A stretch of 21,469 nt of DNA from Proteobacteria bacterium SG_bin4. GTDB taxonomy: Bacteria; Pseudomonadota; Gammaproteobacteria; Burkholderiales; Nitrosomonadaceae. A program made the position numbers and the translations under genes. The stretch is from positions 1 through 21,469 of the forward strand of contig LWDH01000050.1 in NCBI GenBank assembly GCA_002083395.1, written 5' to 3'. Numbering within the stretch: position 1 is the stretch's first letter; each line of letters opens with the position of its first letter. The notes below the pieces were generated by a model. It had not been told where the DNA came from and did no database searches. It saw only the letters and a list, made by a program, of their open reading frames with translations. Below are positions 14,856 to 21,469 of this stretch, in pieces.

Positions 14856-15497
14856 CTATTGCTGTTCTTTGCGTACTTTCTCGATAAGACCATTCAGAGT
14901 TCTAATGGTATCTTGCGGAGTACCCCCCATCCGTCCGCTGGTGATGTACTTGCCATTGACGATTAGCGCGGGAACGCCATTGAGTTCATATTGACGCGTC
15001 ATTTGTGTTGATTTGGAAACAAGATTCTGCACACTGAAAGACTGGTAGGTATTCTCAAATTTTTTCCTGTCGATACCTTGTTTTTCAATCCAGCCGAATA
15101 ATACCGAGTCGTTATTCAAGTCAATTTTATCGCGATGGATCGCATCGTAAACTTTATCATGCAAAGAACTGGTGATTCCCATTGCCTCGATGGTGTGAAA
15201 TATTTTTGCAGCCGGAACCCAGTTGGCGCGAAGAATCGCGGGAACATAGCGGAAGCTCACATCCGCCGGGATATTGGTCAACCAGTCAGCAAGATGGGGA
15301 TGCAAACTGTAGCAGTGCGGACAGCCGTACCAAAAAAATTCCAGAACCTCGACTTTGCCAGTATTATCAGTTGGAATTGGCTTGGCAAGAACCGCGTAAT
15401 CTTTACCTTCAACGATTTCGGCCCGGATACCGGGAACAAAAATAAACGAGAAACTCAACAATACCAAAAAAGCTGAAAAAAACTGGCGTCGCTTCAT
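14856..15497 (-). CDS. dsbA: Thiol:disulfide interchange protein DsbA
   Basis: The 213-residue periplasmic oxidoreductase introduces disulfide bonds into exported proteins. A signal peptide is visible: basic MKRRQ, a hydrophobic core FFSAFLVLLSFSFIFV and a likely cleavage after GIRA (about residue 26). The thioredoxin-fold active site is C59-P-H-C62 in FFWYGCPHCYS, the CPHC form typical of DsbA. The cis-proline is P176 in GVPALIVNGKY, preceded by valine as in DsbA and not threonine. The helical insert lies between. An AAGGAG site precedes the ATG at 15497. The gene follows argS and the SPOR gene on the same strand, a common betaproteobacterial order. A weak terminator lies just upstream, so it may be transcribed separately. 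Confidence 0.95.
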   Translation of the reverse strand: MKRRQFFSAFLVLLSFSFIFVPGIRAEIVEGKDYAVLAKPIPTDNTGKVEVLEFFWYGCPHCYSLHPHLADWLTNIPADVSFRYVPAILRANWVPAAKIFHTIEAMGITSSLHDKVYDAIHRDKIDLNNDSVLFGWIEKQGIDRKKFENTYQSFSVQNLVSKSTQMTRQYELNGVPALIVNGKYITSGRMGGTPQDTIRTLNGLIEKVRKEQQ

Positions 15498-15570
15498 TTT
15501 TACTCCTTCAACAAAGTTTGAAAGTCACTGGATAATTGCTATCTGGGGGTTGCACAAAATAAAACAGAGT

Positions 15571-15598
15571 GAAAAAAATTTACCCAATGAATTATTGG
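15571..15598 (-). terminator. Weak intrinsic terminator after the SPOR gene
   Basis: On the minus strand a 5-bp stem, CCAAT (15598-15594) with ATTGG (15588-15584) around a 5-base loop, overlaps the stop codon of the SPOR gene. It is followed by GTAAATTTTTTT. The T-run is good but the stem is short and partly AT, so termination is likely partial. Confidence 0.35.
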
Positions 15599-16398
15599 AT
15601 TTTTACAAATTGCGCTTCAATTCCATTTTCTTTTAACGATGCATTGGCGCGATCGACGTCCGTCCGGTTGTTAAAGGGGCCGACACGGACCCGGTACCAC
15701 ATGCCTCTCTCCGCCAGGTCGATCGGCTGAACTGTGGCGAACAAACCCAATAATGCCAATCGTGCTTTTAAGTTTTCTGCTTCATCGTTTTTCCGGAACG
15801 ATCCAGCTTGCAGAAAAAATTTCTCAGGTGCGGGCGATGGAGAAGTAGCGGGAGGAACGGCTCGTGGTGGCGTTGGTTCTGCTGGATAAGTACGCGGCTG
15901 AATTGCTGCGACTTGCGGTGCAGGTTCCGGTGGTGTTGTTATCGGCGCGGGACGCGGTGGAGCGATTGGCGGCGCAGGTTCAGCGGGCTTTTCGAGCTTG
16001 GTGCTTACTTCTGGCGTTTTTACGATTGCGGGCGGCTCAACCGGTGGTGGTTCTATGGCTGGCCGGTAGCTATGATCGATTTCCGGTTCGTCGATGCCTG
16101 GTAATATTTTATAAAAATCGAACTTCGGTTTTTCTTCGGTCAAATGTATCGGTTCTTCTTTTTCTGCTTTTTCAGGTTTGGCGGGTGTTTCTGCAGTGGA
16201 TTTTTTTTGATTGATTTCTGCTGAACTAGGCGTTTTCTCAGTCGCAAGAAAAGGATTCGGCCCATAGTTAAAATATACCCAGATACCGATGGCGCTGGCA
16301 AGGCCTAGTGCATAACCCACAAATCCGCCCAAGAATGCCGAGCCGCCTTTTTCCGGCGTCGACCGTGCAGTTTTGCGGGATTTGTAATCTCGACTCAT
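15592..16398 (-). CDS. FtsN-like SPOR domain cell-division/envelope protein
   Basis: The 268-residue protein has a short basic cytoplasmic tail (MSRDYKSRKTARS), one membrane helix at about residues 21-43, a long Pro/Ala/Glu-rich periplasmic linker (about 50-190) and a C-terminal SPOR domain (about 193-268, FFLQAGSFRKNDEAENLKAR to MWYRVRVGPFNNRTDVDRAN). SPOR domains bind denuded glycan strands of septal peptidoglycan, so a role at the division site is expected. The layout is that of FtsN and related proteins; the FDFYKILPG segment at about 93-101 is a familiar feature of such proteins. The ATG at 16398 follows an AAGGA site and lies 23 bp after argS, so they are co-transcribed. Whether it is the true FtsN cannot be decided from sequence alone. 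Confidence 0.88.
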   Translation of the reverse strand: MSRDYKSRKTARSTPEKGGSAFLGGFVGYALGLASAIGIWVYFNYGPNPFLATEKTPSSAEINQKKSTAETPAKPEKAEKEEPIHLTEEKPKFDFYKILPGIDEPEIDHSYRPAIEPPPVEPPAIVKTPEVSTKLEKPAEPAPPIAPPRPAPITTPPEPAPQVAAIQPRTYPAEPTPPRAVPPATSPSPAPEKFFLQAGSFRKNDEAENLKARLALLGLFATVQPIDLAERGMWYRVRVGPFNNRTDVDRANASLKENGIEAQFVKIQ

Positions 16399-16421
16399 GG
16401 ATATCCTTCAGTATTATTCGG

Positions 16422-18179
16422 TTACATTTTATCAGGAGCGTTGACACCGAGTAATGTCAAACCGTTAATTAAAACTTGGCGAATGGCTGCGATCAACGCC
16501 AATCGTGCGTTTTGCAATGGAATTTCCGCTACCAGAAAACGTGTGGAATTATAGTAGCTATGAAATTCGCTCGCCAGCTCCCGAAGATAGAAGGCGATAA
16601 GGTGCGGCGAGTATTCGCGTGCAGCCATTTCTACAGTATCCGGAAAGTCGATAAGTTTTTGTAATAGCGCCAATTCAAGCGGGTTCGTCAGTATCGTGGT
16701 ATCCGCGGAGTTCAGTTCGTCTACTTGGCCATCCCACTGCGCCAGCACGCTGCATACCCGCGCATGCGCGTACTGCACATAATAGACCGGGTTTTCGTTA
16801 CTTTGCGATTTGGCTAAATCCAGATCAAAGTCCAGGTGCTGATCGCTTTTGCGCATGACATAGAAGAAACGAGCCGCATCTTTACCGACTTCCTCGCGTA
16901 GTTCCCGTAAAGTGACAAACTCACCGGAGCGCGTCGACATTGGTGCTTTCTTACCGTCACGATAAAGCACCGCGAATTGCACCAAGGCGATTTCAAGTTT
17001 TGACGGATCCAGCTCAAGCGCTTGCAAGGCGCCTTTTACCCGTGGAATATAGCCATGATGATCGGCGCCCCAAATATTAATGACTTGATCGAAGCCGCGT
17101 TCGAATTTGTTCAGATGGTAGGCAATGTCTGAAGCGAAGTAAGTGAATTGTCCATTCTCGCGCTGCACCACGCGGTCTTTCTCATCGCCAAAATCGGTCG
17201 AACGAAACCAAATGGCACCATCTTGTTCGTATAGGTATTTTTTGTCCTCGAGCAATTGCATAGTACGTGCAACGGCGCCGTTATCGTATAAAGACTGTTC
17301 TGAAAACCACACGTCGAATTCGACGCCGAATTCCATGAGATCATTGCGGCAATCGCCCAGTTGTTCGGTCAATACGAAATTATGAAAATACGCATAGTCT
17401 TGTCCCAGGATTTTTTTGGCGTTGGCGATCAGTATATCCAAATGCTCATCGGTAGAGACTACGGTCTCTAATACTTGCGCAGGCAACCCATCCAGCAATA
17501 ATGCAGGTTGGTGGACATAGCGGTTTGTATGCGCCTGGAAAATTAACTGCGCCATGGTGCGCACATAACTGCCCTGATACGCATTTTGCGGGAACGGTAT
17601 GTGGATATCGTTGAGTTCCAGATACCGCAGCCAGGTTGAAAGCGTCAAGATATCCATCTGACGGCCTGCATCATTCACATAAAACTCACGCGATACGTTG
17701 AAACCTGCTGCCGATAGGACATTTGCGAGGCTCGCACCATAGGCGGCGCCACGGCCATGCCCGACATGCAGGGGGCCGGTCGGGTTCGCGGATACAAATT
17801 CCACTTGAATTTTTTTTCCTTGTCCGAAACCGCCGTGACCGTAAGCAGCTTTGCCTTGCAGCACTTGATACACGCATTGCTGCTTGGCAGCATGGGTTAA
17901 AAACAAATTGATGAAACCGGCGCCGGCAACTTCCACTTTTTCCAGATGCGGCGATGCGGGGAGGGCGGCAATCAGCAAACCGGCAACTTCGCGGGGATTT
18001 TTATGCAGCGATTTGGCCAATTGCATGGCCAGATTGCAGGAATAATCGCCATGACTGGCCTGTTTGGTGCGGGTTAATTCTATGCGTAGCACCGTATCCG
18101 CGGATATGATGGCGCGCGCCGCTTGCTCTAAAAGTCCGGAGAAATGGGTTTTGAAATTCGGGTAATCACAAGAAGTCAT
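16422..18179 (-). CDS. argS: Arginyl-tRNA synthetase
   Basis: The 585-residue class I enzyme charges tRNA-Arg. The N-terminal Add-1 domain occupies about residues 1-110. The HIGH-type motif reads HVGH at 138-141 within SANPTGPLHVGHGRG, and the KMSKS region is degenerate (PMSTRSGE, 413-420), as is usual for ArgRS, which often lacks the second lysine. ASDIAYHLNKFERGF and INIWGADHHGYIPR complete the catalytic core, and the C-terminal anticodon-binding domain has the PHLIAFYLRELASEFHSYYN segment. Length is normal. The ATG at 18179 has no clear ribosome-binding site. The SPOR gene follows 23 bp downstream, and rlmB ends 75 bp upstream on the same strand. Confidence 0.98.
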   Translation of the reverse strand: MTSCDYPNFKTHFSGLLEQAARAIISADTVLRIELTRTKQASHGDYSCNLAMQLAKSLHKNPREVAGLLIAALPASPHLEKVEVAGAGFINLFLTHAAKQQCVYQVLQGKAAYGHGGFGQGKKIQVEFVSANPTGPLHVGHGRGAAYGASLANVLSAAGFNVSREFYVNDAGRQMDILTLSTWLRYLELNDIHIPFPQNAYQGSYVRTMAQLIFQAHTNRYVHQPALLLDGLPAQVLETVVSTDEHLDILIANAKKILGQDYAYFHNFVLTEQLGDCRNDLMEFGVEFDVWFSEQSLYDNGAVARTMQLLEDKKYLYEQDGAIWFRSTDFGDEKDRVVQRENGQFTYFASDIAYHLNKFERGFDQVINIWGADHHGYIPRVKGALQALELDPSKLEIALVQFAVLYRDGKKAPMSTRSGEFVTLRELREEVGKDAARFFYVMRKSDQHLDFDLDLAKSQSNENPVYYVQYAHARVCSVLAQWDGQVDELNSADTTILTNPLELALLQKLIDFPDTVEMAAREYSPHLIAFYLRELASEFHSYYNSTRFLVAEIPLQNARLALIAAIRQVLINGLTLLGVNAPDKM

Positions 18180-18254
18180 GGTTAGGAATCAGCGTTATCA
18201 GATTTGTACGGCCGGATTTATCGTGTATTGCCGCTATTTTATCAGGTCGCGGAA

Positions 18255-18995
18255 TCAGACCAAAGATTGTTGTCGGTAGGTTTCAAATAAACAGATGCCA
18301 GCGCTGACCGCGACGTTCAAACTTTCAACCCCGCCGAGCATGGGTATCCGTATCAATTGATCGCAATTTTCCCGTGTCAGACGGCGCATGCCTTTTTCTT
18401 CAGAGCCGAATACCCAGGCGACGGCGCCTTGCAACTGAAAATGCGTCAGTTCGTGTTCAGCGTCTTCAGCAGTTCCGTAAATCCACACATCACGCTCCTT
18501 TAATTGCTTGAGCGTACGTGCAAGATTGGTGACTGCGATATATGGCACGGTATCGGCCGCGCCGCTGGAGACTTTGTAGACCGTAGGTGTCAAGCCGACT
18601 GCCCGGTCTTTAGGAGCAATCACCGCGTGAACACCGAAGGCATCGGCTACCCGCAGGCACGCACCCAAATTATGCGGATCCTGAATTCCGTCGAGTACCA
18701 GCAAGCGCGCTGGTTCGGTCAAGCTGTCGAGAATATCGTCAAGATCGAAATGCTGGCTTTTCGCATCAACGTTGGCAATCACGCCTTGATGGCGATGACT
18801 GCCGGTAATCTCGGTGAGTTTTGAGCTATCACCCGTGATTATGCGAATTTTGTGGTTTCCGGCGAGTTGCATCAGGCTACGCGCGCGTTGATCATCGCGC
18901 GTAGCATCAATGATGATCTCTTTGATACTCCCGGGATTTTGCCGCAAGCGGCTGGTAATGGCATGAAAGCCGAAAATGAAGCGCGTACCTGACAC
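18255..18995 (-). CDS. rlmB: 23S rRNA (guanosine-2'-O-)-methyltransferase RlmB
   Basis: The 246-residue SpoU-class enzyme methylates the 2'-OH of G2251 of 23S rRNA using S-adenosylmethionine. An N-terminal substrate-binding domain (about 1-80, FGFHAITSRLRQNPGSI) precedes the knotted methyltransferase fold. The three SpoU motifs are intact: DGIQDPHNLGACLRVADAFG at 102-121, VFGSEEKGM at 195-203 and IPMLGGVESLNVAVSAG at 217-233. The start is GTG at 18995; no ATG fits the family N-terminus, and the ribosome-binding site is not obvious. It follows rnr at 83 bp on the same strand, the rnr-rlmB order also known from E. coli. Confidence 0.95.
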   Translation of the reverse strand: MSGTRFIFGFHAITSRLRQNPGSIKEIIIDATRDDQRARSLMQLAGNHKIRIITGDSSKLTEITGSHRHQGVIANVDAKSQHFDLDDILDSLTEPARLLVLDGIQDPHNLGACLRVADAFGVHAVIAPKDRAVGLTPTVYKVSSGAADTVPYIAVTNLARTLKQLKERDVWIYGTAEDAEHELTHFQLQGAVAWVFGSEEKGMRRLTRENCDQLIRIPMLGGVESLNVAVSAGICLFETYRQQSLV

Positions 18996-19078
18996 AGTTT
19001 GATTAGTTGAGAGTTGGAAACGGCAATTGCGTTATGTCGAGTGATTGCTGGGCAATATTGTAAAGTAAATTCAACCCA

Positions 19079-21304
19079 TTAACCTGACTTCTTTTTTCTG
19101 GCGCTCGCTTTAGATTGAGGTCGCTTCGGTTTTTTCTCGGATTCGATCAACACAAAATCAATTTTACTGGTTTCCAGATCGACACGGACTACTTGTACGC
19201 AGACCCGGTCACCCAACCGGAATTGCTTGCCGCTGCGCTCGCCAAGCAGCATATGCTTTGCAGCATCGAAGTGAAAATAGTCGCTGGGCAGATCGGAAAT
19301 ATGGACCAATCCTTCGACATACACTTCGTCGAGCGCTACGAACAAACCGAAGCCGGTTACGCTACTGATAACGCCATCAAAACATTCGCCGATTTTATCC
19401 TGCATGTAAAAACATTTAAGCCAGGCTTCAACGTCCCGCGTGGCATCGTCGGCGCGCCGTTCGGTCATGGAACAATGCTGACCCAACGTATGCCAATCTC
19501 CCGGCTGATAGATCTCACCCTCCAAAACAGCTTTGATTGCCCGATGAACGAGCAAGTCAGGGTAACGCCTGATCGGCGAAGTAAAATGCGTATAAGCATC
19601 ATAGGCCAGACCGAAATGCCCGGTTAGATCCGGGCTATAGATGGCTTGTTGCAAAGAACGCAGCATGACTGTCTGCAACAACTGGGCATCCGGCCGGTCT
19701 TGAATTTTGAGCAAGGTTTGTGCGTAGTCTTTGGCACTCGGCTTATTCTTGCCGCCGAGCGGAATACCGAATTCTTTCAGGAAATTGCGTAATGCTTCAA
19801 TTTTCTCTGGCGCAGGGCTTTCATGGATACGGTATAGCGTGGTCTGGCCATTCTTTTGCAGAAAATCCGCGGCGCACACATTGGCCGCCAGCATGCATTC
19901 TTCGATTAAGCGGTGCGCATCGTTGCGTTGTACCGGTACGATTTTTTCGATCTTACCTTGGTCGTTGAAAAACATTTGTGTTTCAGTCGTTTCGAAATCA
20001 ATTGCACCGCGTTTTTTGCGAGCTTTCAATAACGCCTTGAAGAGTTTGTCGAGTAATTGCAAATGCGGCAGCAATTCAGCGTATTCTTCGGCTTGTTGAC
20101 CACTGCTGTCGGCCAGCATGACGGCGACGCGGGTATAGGTCAACCGGGCATGAGACCGCATGACGGCAGGATAGAATGTGTATTCGATAATCTCACCGCT
20201 CGTCTTAAAGCGGATTTCGCAAACCATGCATAAGCGTTTTTGGTTAGGATTCAGCGAGCACAGTCCATTTGATAAAACTTCCGGAAGCATCGGGATCACC
20301 CGCCTTGGAAAGTACACCGAGTTGCCGCGGTTATAGGCCTCCTGGTCGATTGCATCGCGTGGTTTGACATAGTGGCTGACATCCGCGATGGCAACGAACA
20401 GTCGGTAACCTTTGCCGTCTTTCTCGCAATAAACAGCATCGTCGAAATCTTTCGCGGTCTCACCGTCGATTGTAACCAGAGGTAAGTGACAAAGATCCCG
20501 GCGTCCCGACCATTCTTTTTTCAAAACATTTTTCGGAAACTTCGCTGACAGTTTAGCGATTTCGGCTGAAAACTCGTAGGGAAGATCATGCTTGCGCAGC
20601 GCGATCTCAATTTCCATTCCCGGTGCGGTGTAATTACCCAGGATTTCAACAATTTTACCGATCGGTTGTGCGTGCTTGTTGGGTTGCTGAATGATTTCCA
20701 CCATCACAACCTGACCGGCTTTTGCTTTTAACGAATGCTCCTTGGCAATCAGAATATCCTGGCTGATGCGCTTATTTTCCGCGACTACAAATAAAATGCC
20801 GTGATCGATATGCAACCGGCCGACTAATCTTGTGTTAGCCGATTCCAATACTTCGACGATTGCTGCTTCGCGCCGGCCGCGCCGGTCCAGACCAATTTCG
20901 CGCACGAGAACCCGGTCGCCGTGCAACGCCTTGTGCATTTCTTTGGCGCTGAGATACAGATCGCCGCTGCCATCGTCCGGAATTAAAAAACCGAAGCCGT
21001 CCGCATGTCCTTGCACCCGGCCTGTAATCAAATCCAGTTTTTCCATCACGCAAATATCGTTTTTGCGGTTACGGAAGATCTGGCCTTCACGCATCATCGC
21101 CGCTAGGCGGCGGTCGAACAATGTTTGTTCTTTTTTGTTAATGGACAGCAGTTTATAAAGCGTGCGTTCGGCAACCGGAATCCCTTGTTGTTTTAAAATT
21201 TGCAGGATATATTCCCGGCTTGGCAAGGGCTGCGGGTAGCGTTCTTTCTCACGTTTGAGAAAAGGATCCAGATCGCGCAATTTCTGCTTCTTGTGATTTG
21301 ACAA
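19079..21304 (-). CDS. rnr: Ribonuclease R
   Basis: The 741-residue 3'-to-5' exoribonuclease degrades structured RNA and helps in rRNA and mRNA quality control. Domains in order: a helix-turn-helix region (about 25-90), cold-shock/OB domains (about 90-240) including GRVQGHADGFGFLIPDD, the RNB catalytic domain (about 270-600) with TIDGETAKDFDDAV carrying D280, D286, D288 and D289, then TSPIRRYPDLLVHRAI, an S1 domain (about 645-725, FDGVISSVTGFGLFVALDEV) and a lysine-rich tail (KKPKRPQSKASARKKKSG). Length is slightly below E. coli RNase R. The start is TTG at 21304 after an AGGAAA site at 21319-21314; no in-frame ATG is closer to that site. It is divergent from the tRNA-Leu gene and followed by rlmB. 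Confidence 0.96.
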   Translation of the reverse strand: MSNHKKQKLRDLDPFLKREKERYPQPLPSREYILQILKQQGIPVAERTLYKLLSINKKEQTLFDRRLAAMMREGQIFRNRKNDICVMEKLDLITGRVQGHADGFGFLIPDDGSGDLYLSAKEMHKALHGDRVLVREIGLDRRGRREAAIVEVLESANTRLVGRLHIDHGILFVVAENKRISQDILIAKEHSLKAKAGQVVMVEIIQQPNKHAQPIGKIVEILGNYTAPGMEIEIALRKHDLPYEFSAEIAKLSAKFPKNVLKKEWSGRRDLCHLPLVTIDGETAKDFDDAVYCEKDGKGYRLFVAIADVSHYVKPRDAIDQEAYNRGNSVYFPRRVIPMLPEVLSNGLCSLNPNQKRLCMVCEIRFKTSGEIIEYTFYPAVMRSHARLTYTRVAVMLADSSGQQAEEYAELLPHLQLLDKLFKALLKARKKRGAIDFETTETQMFFNDQGKIEKIVPVQRNDAHRLIEECMLAANVCAADFLQKNGQTTLYRIHESPAPEKIEALRNFLKEFGIPLGGKNKPSAKDYAQTLLKIQDRPDAQLLQTVMLRSLQQAIYSPDLTGHFGLAYDAYTHFTSPIRRYPDLLVHRAIKAVLEGEIYQPGDWHTLGQHCSMTERRADDATRDVEAWLKCFYMQDKIGECFDGVISSVTGFGLFVALDEVYVEGLVHISDLPSDYFHFDAAKHMLLGERSGKQFRLGDRVCVQVVRVDLETSKIDFVLIESEKKPKRPQSKASARKKKSG

Positions 21305-21344
21305 AACAATGATTTCCTATAGAATGACGCGTTTTTCGGCAGCC

Positions 21345-21350
21345 TATAAT
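21345..21350 (+). promoter_or_regulatory. -10 box of the tRNA-Leu promoter
   Basis: A perfect TATAAT lies 14 bases before the mature tRNA 5' end and is followed by a GC-rich CCTGGC stretch, typical of growth-rate-controlled stable-RNA promoters. No clear -35 box is visible at 16-18 bases upstream. The box is enclosed by GCAGCC (21339-21344) and GGCTGC (21354-21359), a 6-bp inverted repeat. Confidence 0.45.
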
Positions 21351-21364
21351 CCTGGCTGCATCTT

Positions 21365-21449
21365 GCCCAGATGGCGGAATTGGTAGACGCGCATGGTTCA
21401 GGTCCATGTGCCTTCGGGTGTGGAGGTTCGAGTCCTCTTCTGGGCACCA
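21365..21449 (+). tRNA. tRNA-Leu (anticodon CAG)
   Basis: The sequence folds as a tRNA with a long variable arm. The acceptor stem pairs GCCCAGA with TCTGGGC, followed by discriminator A and an encoded CCA. The anticodon stem CATGG/CCATG encloses TTCAGGT, giving anticodon CAG for CUG codons. The T arm contains GTTCGAGTC. The extended variable arm (GTGCCTTCGGGTGT region) is the class II type found in leucine tRNAs, and discriminator A73 fits leucine identity. It is divergent from rnr, with 60 bp between the gene ends. Confidence 0.97.
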
Positions 21450-21469
21450 TGAAATAGCTAAATGACCGC

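Noticed and set aside
19115..19627. A 170-codon frame on the plus strand opposite the 3' part of rnr
   Set aside because: It lies entirely antisense to the well-supported RNase R gene, with no ribosome-binding site and no known product; it is a frame shadow.
1..21469. CRISPR array, prophage, toxin-antitoxin or defence island
   Set aside because: No regularly spaced direct repeats, phage structural genes or small paired toxin-antitoxin genes were seen; nearly all genes are conserved housekeeping genes in familiar order.

Overview
The window is a chromosomal stretch of housekeeping genes from a Gram-negative proteobacterium, most likely a betaproteobacterium. Several gene neighbourhoods support this: radC-rpmB-rpmG, ffh divergent from a ypjD/corE-type gene, gmk-rpoZ-spoT, and argS followed by a SPOR protein and dsbA. 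Moderate base composition, c-di-GMP and cytochrome-type proteins, and insertion-sequence relics would suit a Nitrosomonas-like ammonia oxidiser. That genus is an inference from general resemblance, not a database match.

Layout. Bases 10-685 hold a decayed IS30-family element (premature stop, frameshift, internal deletions) that keeps both imperfect terminal repeats. Then come a NudF-type Nudix hydrolase and a very acidic 75-residue protein on the minus strand. Divergent from these are a four-helix, histidine-bearing membrane protein and a REC-EAL response regulator that should hydrolyse c-di-GMP. From 3890 to 5059 lie rpmG, rpmB and radC (minus), divergent from coaBC-dut (plus). ffh (minus) converges on dut and diverges from a corE-like membrane protein gene. 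From 9316 to 14257 the minus strand carries spoT, rpoZ, gmk and an HDOD-GAF regulator gene. A gene-free stretch of about 600 bp follows and holds a non-coding miniature transposon (MITE) and a 28-bp palindrome. The minus strand then continues with dsbA, a SPOR-domain cell-envelope gene, argS, rlmB and rnr. A tRNA-Leu(CAG) on the plus strand closes the window.

How the genes work together. The content is mostly translation and its control: L28, L33, ArgRS, RlmB, RNase R, tRNA-Leu, SRP protein and the (p)ppGpp synthetase/hydrolase with omega. Nucleotide and cofactor metabolism is represented by Gmk, Dut, CoaBC and NudF. Envelope functions are DsbA, the SPOR protein and the corE-like protein. The two signalling proteins (REC-EAL and HDOD-GAF) are the least predictable parts.

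I see no CRISPR array, prophage, toxin-antitoxin or defence cluster, and no convincing new multi-gene system. The most unusual items are the intact 141-bp MITE with a perfect 5-bp target duplication (14422-14572), the IS30 relic, the acidic orphan protein with its inverted-repeat promoter region, and several perfect stem sequences between genes.
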